A stretch of 37,852 nucleotides of DNA. It comes from Oscillospiraceae bacterium. Lineage in GTDB: Bacteria; Bacillota; Clostridia; Oscillospirales; CAG-272. Both the position numbers and the translations under genes were made by a program. A model generated the notes under the pieces. The model was given only the letters and a program-made list of their open reading frames with translations, did not search any database and was not told the DNA's origin. This document shows positions 9,755-19,860 of the stretch, in pieces; the stretch's first letter is position 1; each line of letters opens with the position of its first letter. Where the stretch lies: the NCBI GenBank assembly GCA_015064025.1, contig SVSZ01000008.1:1-37852 (forward strand). Direction: 5' to 3'.

Positions 9755-10882
9755 TCAGTTGCCCCCTGCGAAGTAGGTGCCTACCAGCTTGAGCCTGTCG
9801 CAGAAGAAGCCAAGCTCACGCATCATCCACTCTCCTGCCTCGGTATAAACGTCCCCCTCTGCCTCTACGTAGAAGTAGTACTGCCAAAGAAGCTCCTTCA
9901 TCGGACGGCTGCGCAGGGTGCGCATATTGAAGCCGAAGCGACCGATGACGTCCATTGCCTTTGCAAGTGCACCCGCCTCGTTTTTAACGGTGAAGAGAAG
10001 AATAAAGTGCTCGCCCATACGCCCCGAATGACGCTTGCTCTCAACACGGGAGAACGCCGCAAAGCGTGTGGTGTTGGAGCGGCTTGCATTGATATTTCTC
10101 TCCAGGACTTCAAGACCGAAGATCTCCGCAGCCTCCTCGCTGGCAATGGCTGCAAGACTTCGATCCCCCTTATCCGCGACGTAGCGTGCGGCAAGCGCCG
10201 TATTGGAGTACTCACCCGTAAGCCACGCATGAGAGCGGATGTATTCAGCACACTGACCGAGTGCCTGCGGATGACTGATGACCTCGCGGATATCCTCTTT
10301 TTTCGTACCCGGCACGACCAGAAGATCGTGCGAGACGGCAAGCTCCGTCATTTCGCTGACGTAAAGCGAGCCGGAGAACATCAGATCAGTCACCTGCCCG
10401 ACCTCACCGTTGTAGCTGTTCTCAACGGGAAGCACGGCAGCATCGCACTCCCCCTTCTCCACTGCTCGGTACGCCGACTTGAAGTCGTTGAAGGCGACCC
10501 GCTCGGTGCCGGGAAACATCTTCCCTGCGGCGATGTGGGCAAACGCGCCCTCCGTGCCGCAATATGCCACGCGCATCCCGCCCATCAGCCTCTGCTGATA
10601 CGCACGGGAGAGCGCCATGTTTTCTCTGATAAAATTGACGTAGTATGAGCGAAGCTCCTCATCCTCCACAAGCTTGGCGTTTTTGGCAATCACTGCCTCC
10701 TCACGCGAGGGGTCAAGGATCGGCAACGCATGTCTTCGCTTGTACTCTGCCACCTTTTCCGCCGCGCGCATACGGCGAACAAAAAGCGCCGCCATTTCTG
10801 CATCCACCGCATTGATCTCCTGCCTTGCCTCGTCAAGAAGGGTATCCTCTGCGGTATTGAAAACCTTCTTTTCTATGCTCAT
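9755..10882 (-). CDS. pheA: Bifunctional chorismate mutase / prephenate dehydratase with ACT domain
   Basis: N-terminal AroQ-type chorismate mutase helices, PDT motif SNTTRFAAFS, ENSYNGEVGQVTDL, C-terminal ACT domain. Confidence 0.92.
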   Translation of the reverse strand: MSIEKKVFNTAEDTLLDEARQEINAVDAEMAALFVRRMRAAEKVAEYKRRHALPILDPSREEAVIAKNAKLVEDEELRSYYVNFIRENMALSRAYQQRLMGGMRVAYCGTEGAFAHIAAGKMFPGTERVAFNDFKSAYRAVEKGECDAAVLPVENSYNGEVGQVTDLMFSGSLYVSEMTELAVSHDLLVVPGTKKEDIREVISHPQALGQCAEYIRSHAWLTGEYSNTALAARYVADKGDRSLAAIASEEAAEIFGLEVLERNINASRSNTTRFAAFSRVESKRHSGRMGEHFILLFTVKNEAGALAKAMDVIGRFGFNMRTLRSRPMKELLWQYYFYVEAEGDVYTEAGEWMMRELGFFCDRLKLVGTYFAGGN

Positions 10883-12072
10883 TTGTTTACCCCGTATGTT
10901 TTTGCAAGTCTTTCAAACGCGGGAAGCGAGCGTTCGATCTGCTCGGTCGTCACACAATAGGAAATGCGGACGTATCCGGGACAGCCGAAGCTGTCGGAGG
11001 CAACGAGTAAAAGCTCTTCCTTCTTTGCCGCCTCGCAAAATGCGTTTGCGTCGGGCTCCAGTGCCTTGACGAAAAGATAGAACGCTCCGTCGGGCTTCAC
11101 CACCTCATAGCCATAGGAGGTGAGTGCGTCGTAGAGCAGCTTGCGGTTGGTGTCGTAAACCGTCAGATCCGAGGTGAGCCCCAAAACGTAAGGAATCATA
11201 TACTGGAAAAGCGCGGGCGCACACACGAAGCCAAGCGCGCGTCCCGCACCGCAGACCGCCTGGTAGAGAGACACAGCCTCGGACGCGGTGGGAGAAACCA
11301 GAATGTATCCGATGCGCTCTCCCGGAAGGGATACCGACTTGCTGAAGGAATAGCAGACCAGCGTATTCGGATAGAAGCTTGGCAGATACGGAACCTCAAC
11401 GTCTCCGTAGACCAATTCACGGTAGGGCTCGTCCGCGATCAGATAGATGGGATTTCCGTACGTCTCCGACTTTCTTGTAAGAAGTGCCGCAAGGCACTCG
11501 ATGCTTTCTCTTGTCAGCACCGCTCCTGTGGGATTGTTCGGAGAGTTGACGATGATTGCACGCGTTTTCTCGGTGATCGCCGCCTCAAGAGCCTCAAAAT
11601 CGGGCTGGAAGCTCTTCGTGTCGCAAAGCACGGGAACCGCATGAGCCCCCGTACGCTCGACAAATACGCGATATTCCGGGAAGAAGGGCGCTAACAGGAT
11701 CACTTCGTCTCCCGCCTCAAGGATCGCCGTCAAAGAAACGGTCAGAGAAGCGGCGGCGCCCACCGTCAGATAGATCAGATCGGGATCTGCCTTCTCGCCG
11801 TGCGTCGTTTCAATATAGTCCGCGATCGCGCGTCTGACCCCCGCATCCCCCTGCGCACTGGTATACCCGTGAAGGGCAACGGGATCCTTCTCCCGAATGA
11901 GCGCAAGAAGCGACTCGTTGACCGCGTCGGGTGCGGGAACACTGGGGTTACCGATGCTGAAATCAAACACGTTTTCCGCGCCGATCTCCGCCTTTCTCTT
12001 TTTTCCGTACTCAAACAGCTCACGGATCACCGAGCGGCGAGCACCCAGATCTCTCATTTTTTCGTTTACCAT
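10879..12072 (-). CDS. Class I/II pyridoxal-phosphate aminotransferase (probable aromatic/aspartate aminotransferase)
   Basis: NSPNNPTGAVLTRES, ADEPYRELVYG, YSFSKSVSLPGERIGYI; 4 bp overlap with pheA. Confidence 0.88.
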   Translation of the reverse strand: MVNEKMRDLGARRSVIRELFEYGKKRKAEIGAENVFDFSIGNPSVPAPDAVNESLLALIREKDPVALHGYTSAQGDAGVRRAIADYIETTHGEKADPDLIYLTVGAAASLTVSLTAILEAGDEVILLAPFFPEYRVFVERTGAHAVPVLCDTKSFQPDFEALEAAITEKTRAIIVNSPNNPTGAVLTRESIECLAALLTRKSETYGNPIYLIADEPYRELVYGDVEVPYLPSFYPNTLVCYSFSKSVSLPGERIGYILVSPTASEAVSLYQAVCGAGRALGFVCAPALFQYMIPYVLGLTSDLTVYDTNRKLLYDALTSYGYEVVKPDGAFYLFVKALEPDANAFCEAAKKEELLLVASDSFGCPGYVRISYCVTTEQIERSLPAFERLAKTYGVNK

Positions 12073-12101
12073 ACCACACCTCGAAATAAAAAATATAAAT
12101 A

Positions 12102-12130
12102 ATTATACACCTGTTACATATGTGTGTCAA
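12102..12130 (-). promoter_or_regulatory. Consensus sigma-A promoter of the aromatic amino acid cluster (TTGACA-17-TATAAT)
   Basis: Minus strand TTGACA (12125-12130), 17 bp spacer containing ACATATGT, TATAAT (12102-12107); start codon at 12072. Confidence 0.88.
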
Positions 12131-12162
12131 GTATTTCGACCGAAAAAATCCGTTTTTTTGCC

Positions 12163-12226
12163 CTGCAAAAAGCAAAAAACAGCGATACCGATCCAATGCT
12201 TTCCTGCACCGGATCGGTACCGTTAT
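12163..12226 (-). terminator. Terminator after the ABC transporter operon
   Basis: Inverted repeat gataccgatcc ... ggatcggtacc followed on the minus strand by gctgTTTTTTgcTTTTTg. Confidence 0.75.
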
Positions 12227-12274
12227 TTTTTTATTTTCCGTCCGCCGCAATGCAGTAACCGGATCGGCTTTTGA

Positions 12275-13048
12275 TCAACTCTCGTGACCTCCCGATAAGA
12301 AGAGCTTGGTCTTTTCCCTTTTGGGATTTACGAAAAGCTCCTCGGGTGTTCCCTCCTCCTCGATCTGCCCATCCGCGATAAAGATCACGCGGTCGGACAC
12401 GTTGCGAGCAAACTCCATTTCGTGCGTCACAATGATCATAGTCCGCTCGGAATCCTTAAGAGAGCGGATCACGCGAAGTACCTCTCCCGTCAATTCGGGA
12501 TCGAGTGCCGAGGTAGGCTCGTCAAAGCAAAGGATGTCGGGGGAAAGCATCAGTGCGCGTGCAATGGCAACGCGCTGCTGCTGACCGCCTGAAAGCTGAC
12601 ACGGATAGGCATCCGCCTTTTCGGAAAGTCCGACCGTAAAAAGCAATTGCTCTGCCCTTTTACGGATCTCCTCCGCCGTCTCCCTTTTCCCGACCGTAGA
12701 TTTTCTCTTTGCCCTGAGTGTGGGCGCCAGCATCAGATTTTCAATAACACTGTATTGAGGGAACAGATTGAACTGTTGGAACACAAGACCGAAGGAAAGC
12801 TGCGCCTCGGGCGTGACCTTTGGCTTTTCTCCCTCCTTTGCGGAAAACACACTTTTCCCACCTACCATGATCTCGCCGCTGTTTGCGGTTTCAAGAAAAT
12901 TAAGGCAACGCAAAAGGGTCGTTTTCCCGCCACCGGAGGAGCCGATGATAGAAAGCACCTCGCCCTTTTTCAGTGTGAGATCGATGCCCTTGAGGACCTC
13001 GTTATCTCCAAAGCTTTTGCGGAGGCTCCTGACTTCAAGCATATTCAT
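12275..13048 (-). CDS. Polar amino acid ABC transporter, ATP-binding protein
   Basis: Walker [16 protein letters not shown], signature [15 protein letters not shown], Walker [16 protein letters not shown]. Confidence 0.94.
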   Translation of the reverse strand: MNMLEVRSLRKSFGDNEVLKGIDLTLKKGEVLSIIGSSGGGKTTLLRCLNFLETANSGEIMVGGKSVFSAKEGEKPKVTPEAQLSFGLVFQQFNLFPQYSVIENLMLAPTLRAKRKSTVGKRETAEEIRKRAEQLLFTVGLSEKADAYPCQLSGGQQQRVAIARALMLSPDILCFDEPTSALDPELTGEVLRVIRSLKDSERTMIIVTHEMEFARNVSDRVIFIADGQIEEEGTPEELFVNPKREKTKLFLSGGHES

Positions 13049-13060
13049 GTCTTCCCCTCC

Positions 13061-13753
13061 TTACGCCTTGAAATAATCGAGCTTTTTCTCGATTTTTCCA
13101 AAAACAATGGTCAGAATTCCAACGAAGATCAAATAGAAGCCGCCTGCCACGAACAAAGGCCAGATCAAGCCCTTGACGACCATAAACTCCTTTGCCTCAT
13201 AGATCAGCTCGTAGACGGCAATGGTATTGGCAAGTGAGGTATCCTTGATCAGAGTGATGATCTCGTTCGACATGGGAGGGATGATGCGCTTGACGACCTG
13301 CAAAAGCACGACCTTGAAGAAGACCTCGCGCTTTGTCAGTCCCAAAACCTGTCCCGCTTCATACTGCCCCTTGGAAATCGATTCGATACCACCGCGGTAT
13401 ATTTCCGAAAAATACGCCGCATAGTTGATCACAAACGCAACAAGCGCCGCGATAAAGCGTGTGGTAAAGGTAGTGTCAAACCAAGCCCAGCCGGTATTCA
13501 TCTGCGGCCAGACAAACAGGTTCAACAGTCCCGGTAAATAGAAAATTGCAAAGATCTGCAACATCAGCGGTGTTCCGCGAAGGATCCAGACAATGAGCTT
13601 CATGGGAATACGGACGGCGGAAAATTTGGACATTGTACAAAACGCCATCAACAGTCCCAGAGGTAATGCAAAGATCAGTGTCAGAGCGAACAGAAAGAAT
13701 GCGGTGATAAATCCGTCCGCGAGCTTGGAACACACCTCTAAGAAAAGTTCCAT
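13061..13753 (-). CDS. Polar amino acid ABC transporter, permease (HisM/GlnP type)
   Basis: WILRGTPLMLQIF, EIYRGGIESISKGQYEAGQVLGLTKREVFFKVVLLQVVKRIIPPMSNEII. Confidence 0.93.
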   Translation of the reverse strand: MELFLEVCSKLADGFITAFFLFALTLIFALPLGLLMAFCTMSKFSAVRIPMKLIVWILRGTPLMLQIFAIFYLPGLLNLFVWPQMNTGWAWFDTTFTTRFIAALVAFVINYAAYFSEIYRGGIESISKGQYEAGQVLGLTKREVFFKVVLLQVVKRIIPPMSNEIITLIKDTSLANTIAVYELIYEAKEFMVVKGLIWPLFVAGGFYLIFVGILTIVFGKIEKKLDYFKA

Positions 13754-13785
13754 AAGTAGTTTTTCAGTGTACCCTGCAAAAGCAA

Positions 13786-14583
13786 TTACTTGAGTGCATC
13801 GGTGTTAAGACCAACCTTATATTCCTCTGCCAGCTCGGTAAGCGTTCCTGCTGCATACTTGTCCTTGAGGAATTTGTCCAAGGACTCCTTCAGATCGCTT
13901 CCCTTGCGGAGACCGACCGCGAAGATCTCATCACCGTAGCTTGCACCCTCAAGGATCTCAAGCTCTGCATAAGTGCCCTTCCCGATCACGCTCTGTGCCA
14001 TGGTGATATCAATGATCGCGACCTCGCTCGTGCCACCCTTTACTTCGTTGAGGGCATCCACCATTGCTGTGACCTTGTTGATCTTGGAAGCCTTGATATC
14101 TTTTTCGGCAACGGCAGCGCCTGCGGAGCCGTTCTCAACGGCAATCGTCGCATCCTTCACACCATCGGCGGTAAGAGTGCTGCCCTTCTTCACAACAGCG
14201 ACCTGTGCATTCTTTGCATAGGAAACGGAGAAGTCGATCTGTTCACCGAGTTCGTCGGAAGCGGTCATACCGTTCCATACAAGGTCGATCTGCTTGGAAT
14301 TCAGTTCGGCTACCTTGTTGTTCCAGTTGATGATGACCAGCTGGCAGGAAACACCGAGGGATTCCGCATACATCTGTGCAAGCTCTGCATCAAAGCCTGT
14401 CCATTCGTTGTTTTCATCGAGGTAATCCATAGGCTCATAAACGGTAACGCCCACAACAAGCTTACCCGCATCCTTAACAGTCTGAAGGTCACCCTTGGGC
14501 TCTACCTCAGTGGGCTGCGTGCAGGATGTCATGCACGCAAGGAGCATCATGGCTGCCATGATGATAGCAATTATTTTCTTCAT
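13786..14583 (-). CDS. Amino acid ABC transporter, substrate-binding lipoprotein
   Basis: Lipobox LLACMTSC near the signal peptide; KLVVGVTVYEPMDYLDENNEWTGFDAELAQ, SBP family 3. Confidence 0.92.
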   Translation of the reverse strand: MKKIIAIIMAAMMLLACMTSCTQPTEVEPKGDLQTVKDAGKLVVGVTVYEPMDYLDENNEWTGFDAELAQMYAESLGVSCQLVIINWNNKVAELNSKQIDLVWNGMTASDELGEQIDFSVSYAKNAQVAVVKKGSTLTADGVKDATIAVENGSAGAAVAEKDIKASKINKVTAMVDALNEVKGGTSEVAIIDITMAQSVIGKGTYAELEILEGASYGDEIFAVGLRKGSDLKESLDKFLKDKYAAGTLTELAEEYKVGLNTDALK

Positions 14584-14632
14584 AGTCTTATTTTTCCTTT
14601 CGTTTTCGGGGATTCCCCTTTAATACTTTAGT

Positions 14633-14661
14633 ATTTTATCACGCTAAAGTGCGCTTGTCAA
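14633..14661 (-). promoter_or_regulatory. Sigma-A promoter for the ABC transporter operon (TTGACA-17-TAAAAT)
   Basis: Minus strand TTGACA (14656-14661), 17 bp, TAAAAT (14633-14638). Confidence 0.8.
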
Positions 14662-14705
14662 GTTATAAAAGCATTTTTGTATGCTTTCACAAATAACAAG
14701 CGCAC
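14649..14705. repeat. Nested inverted repeat between uvrA and the ABC transporter operon
   Basis: Outer arms GTGCGCTTGT (14649-14658)/ACAAGCGCAC (14696-14705); inner arms AAAGCAT (14668-14674)/ATGCTTT (14681-14687). Confidence 0.85.
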
Positions 14706-14712
14706 CGTTTGT

Positions 14713-17538
14713 TTATTTTGACAAAATCCGTTTCAAGTAAGCTCCCGTGTAAGAGTCGGGATTCTTTGCAACCTCCTCGGGTGTTCCCGTCGCCACCACC
14801 GTGCCGCCGCCATCACCGCCCTCGGGGCCGAGATCGATGATATAGTCGGCACATTTGATCACGTCCAGATTGTGCTCGATGACCAGCACGGAGTTGCCCG
14901 CGTCACACAGTCGCTGAAGCACCTCCAAAAGCTTTGCCACGTCCGCACTGTGAAGTCCTGTCGTCGGCTCGTCCAAAATATAGAAGGTTCGTCCCGTTGC
15001 CCGCTTGGAAAGCTCGGTGGAGAGCTTGACGCGCTGTGCCTCACCTCCCGAAATCGTGGTGGCGGGCTGACCGATCTTGATATAGCCAAGCCCCACGTCG
15101 TAAAGAGTCTGTAGCTTTCTCGAGATCGAAGGAATACCGTCGAAAAAGTGAAGCCCCTCCTCCACGGTCATTTCAAGCACCTCGTAAATATTCTTTCCCT
15201 TGTACTGAACGTCCAGAGTATCGCGGTTGTATCGTTTCCCCTTGCAGACGTCACAGGTCACGTACACGTCGGGCAGGAAATGCATTTCGATCTTTTTGAC
15301 GCCGTCTCCCTCGCACGCCTCGCACCGTCCGCCCTTGACGTTAAAGGAAAACCGCCCGGGACCGAAGCCCTTCGCCTTGGCATCCTTCGTCTGCGCAAAC
15401 AGCGAGCGAATGTCCGTAAAGAGGCCCGTATAGGTTGCGGGGTTGGAGCTCGGCATTCGTCCGATGGGACTCTGATCGATGGCAATGACCTTGTCCAATT
15501 GCTCGATCCCCTCCACGGCGGTATGCTTTCCCGCATAGGTAACGGCGCGGTTGAGCTTCTCGGCAAGAACGGGATGCAGAATGCCGTTGACCAGGGAGGA
15601 TTTTCCCGAGCCCGACACACCCGTCACGCAGACAAAGCAACCGAGCGGAATGGAAACGTCTATATTTTTTAGGTTGTTTTGCCGTGCCCCCAGCACGCGC
15701 AAAAAGCTGCCGTTGCCCGTTCTTCTCTTCTCGGGAAGCGCGATGCGCATTCTGCCCGAAAGATACGCTCCCGTGATGGACGCGGGGTTTGCCATGACCT
15801 CTTCCGGAGTTCCCGCCGCAACCACGCGTCCCCCGTGAATGCCCGCTCCCGGTCCGATATCAAGGATATAGTCGGCATTCTCCATGGTTTCCTCGTCGTG
15901 CTCGACCACAATGACGGTATTTCCGAGATCGCGCAATCTTTTCAGCGTCGCGATCAGCTTGGAGTTGTCCCTTTGATGAAGTCCTATGCTCGGCTCGTCC
16001 AGAATATACAGGACACCGACCAAAGACGACCCGATCTGTGTGGCAAGTCGGATGCGCTGTGCTTCGCCTCCCGAGAGCGTTCCCGCCTTTCTGGAAAGCG
16101 TCAGATAATTCAGTCCCACGCTGACAAGGAAGCCAAGGCGCACACGGATCTCCTTGAGGATCTCCGCGGCGATCTTCTCCTCGGTCTCAGTCAAGGTCAA
16201 CGCGTTGACGAAATCCAGCGCCGCCACCACCGACATTGAGCAAAACTCATGAATGTTGATCCCGCCGACCGTAACGGAAAGCGACGTAGCAAGCAATCTC
16301 TGTCCGTGGCATTCGGGACAGGGCGTTTCCTCGATGAACTGATTGTAATATTCATTCCCGTACATCTGCATACGGTTTTCGATCATGGGAACAAGACCCT
16401 CGAATTTGACAAGCTGATGGTGATCCTGCTTTCCAAACCAACGGTGTACCTCGTATTTTTCCTCACCCGTGCCGTAAAGGAGAAGCTTGTACTGCTCCTC
16501 CGTCAGTTCCTCAATCGGAGTCTCCATAGTAAAGCCGTACTTCTTTCCGACCGCCGCGAAGAGAGGTCCGTTCCAGCTCTCCTCCTCCAACGTCTTGAAG
16601 CCGTTGACGGCGATCGCGCCTTCGGAGAGAGAAAGCTTTTTGTTGGGGATCAGACGCTCGACCGCAATACTTTGAATATCGCCAAGACCCGCACAATGCG
16701 GACACGCACCGCTCGGATTATTGAAGGAAAACATGCGCGGCTCAAGCTCTCCGAAGGAAATACCGTGCTCCTCGCAGGCATAGGTCTGAGAAAATTCATA
16801 TTCCTTCCCCTCACCCTCGCGCGGAACGGTGACGACCGTCAGGTGTCCCTCTGCGGCGCCAAGCGCGTTTTCCACGGAATCGGCAAGACGGGATTCGATC
16901 CCCTCGCGCATCACAAGACGGTCGACCACGATATCGATGCTGTGTTTCTTGTTTTTATCAAGCTTTACCTCCTCGGAAAGATCGTACATATTTCCGTCCA
17001 CCCGCACGCGCACGTAGCCGCGCTTGCGCGCATCGGAAAGCACCTTTTCGTGCATACCCTTTTGTGCACGTACCACGGGAGCGAGGATCATAAAGCGCTC
17101 TCCCTCGGGGAACGCCATGATACGGTCAATGATCTGATCGGTCGTTTGCTGTCTGATCTCCTTGCCGCACACGGGACAGTGCGGGATCCCGATCCGCGCG
17201 TAAAGCAGACGCAGATAGTCGTAGATCTCGGTCACGGTGCCCACTGTGGATCTCGGATTCTTGGAGGTCGTTTTCTGATCGATGGAGATCGACGGAGACA
17301 GTCCCTCGATGGAATCGATGTCGGGCTTATCCAGCTGTCCGAGAAACATACGGGCATAAGAGGAAAGCGATTCCACGAAGCGGCGATGCCCCTCGGCATA
17401 GATCGTGTCGAATGCCAGAGAGGATTTTCCCGACCCCGAAAGGCCTGTCAGAATAACGAGCTTGTCCCGTGGGATCTCCACGTCAATATTTTTGAGATTG
17501 TGCACCCGAACACCGCGGATGCTGATCTGATTCGGCAT
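14713..17538 (-). CDS. uvrA: Excinuclease ABC subunit A
   Basis: [68 protein letters not shown]; two ABC modules with zinc motifs. Confidence 0.98.
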   Translation of the reverse strand: MPNQISIRGVRVHNLKNIDVEIPRDKLVILTGLSGSGKSSLAFDTIYAEGHRRFVESLSSYARMFLGQLDKPDIDSIEGLSPSISIDQKTTSKNPRSTVGTVTEIYDYLRLLYARIGIPHCPVCGKEIRQQTTDQIIDRIMAFPEGERFMILAPVVRAQKGMHEKVLSDARKRGYVRVRVDGNMYDLSEEVKLDKNKKHSIDIVVDRLVMREGIESRLADSVENALGAAEGHLTVVTVPREGEGKEYEFSQTYACEEHGISFGELEPRMFSFNNPSGACPHCAGLGDIQSIAVERLIPNKKLSLSEGAIAVNGFKTLEEESWNGPLFAAVGKKYGFTMETPIEELTEEQYKLLLYGTGEEKYEVHRWFGKQDHHQLVKFEGLVPMIENRMQMYGNEYYNQFIEETPCPECHGQRLLATSLSVTVGGINIHEFCSMSVVAALDFVNALTLTETEEKIAAEILKEIRVRLGFLVSVGLNYLTLSRKAGTLSGGEAQRIRLATQIGSSLVGVLYILDEPSIGLHQRDNSKLIATLKRLRDLGNTVIVVEHDEETMENADYILDIGPGAGIHGGRVVAAGTPEEVMANPASITGAYLSGRMRIALPEKRRTGNGSFLRVLGARQNNLKNIDVSIPLGCFVCVTGVSGSGKSSLVNGILHPVLAEKLNRAVTYAGKHTAVEGIEQLDKVIAIDQSPIGRMPSSNPATYTGLFTDIRSLFAQTKDAKAKGFGPGRFSFNVKGGRCEACEGDGVKKIEMHFLPDVYVTCDVCKGKRYNRDTLDVQYKGKNIYEVLEMTVEEGLHFFDGIPSISRKLQTLYDVGLGYIKIGQPATTISGGEAQRVKLSTELSKRATGRTFYILDEPTTGLHSADVAKLLEVLQRLCDAGNSVLVIEHNLDVIKCADYIIDLGPEGGDGGGTVVATGTPEEVAKNPDSYTGAYLKRILSK

Positions 17539-17587
17539 AAAAACTCCTGTTCTTTATTGCATGCGGACCGTTTGTCCGATCAATGCC

Positions 17588-19594
<2,007 letters not shown>

Positions 19595-19635
19595 GACACC
19601 GTTCCCCCTTTCGACCGTTTTTTCATTCTCTTATC

Positions 19636-19664
19636 AGTATAACACAAAAATCAGTTCAAGTAAA
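19636..19664 (-). promoter_or_regulatory. Candidate uvrB promoter (TTTACT-17-TATACT)
   Basis: Minus strand TTTACT (19659-19664), 17 bp, TATACT (19636-19641). Confidence 0.6.
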
Positions 19665-19776
19665 GTGGGAAAGCTTCTTTTTTTCGCTTTTTTCTTCCTC
19701 CGTGCATCGGACACAAAAAAAGATTTTTAAAAGAAGGACTTTTTTTCAAAAAGGTATGGAAATTCGCGAAACTTTA

Positions 19777-19785
19777 TGCTATAAT
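19777..19785 (+). promoter_or_regulatory. Candidate extended -10 promoter for lon (TGCTATAAT)
   Basis: TGC immediately 5' of TATAAT (19780-19785); -35 region weak. Confidence 0.55.
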
Positions 19786-19860
19786 AAAATGAATTATAGT
19801 ATTTTTTGAAAAAGCAGACCTGCGGGAGCGTTTTTCCCGCACAATTGAAAGGAACCCATA

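Noticed and set aside
19595-19860. Possible LexA (SOS) box in the uvrB-lon intergenic region
   Set aside because: GAAC and GTT half-sites are present but the spacing does not match the Gram-positive LexA consensus GAAC-N4-GTTC.
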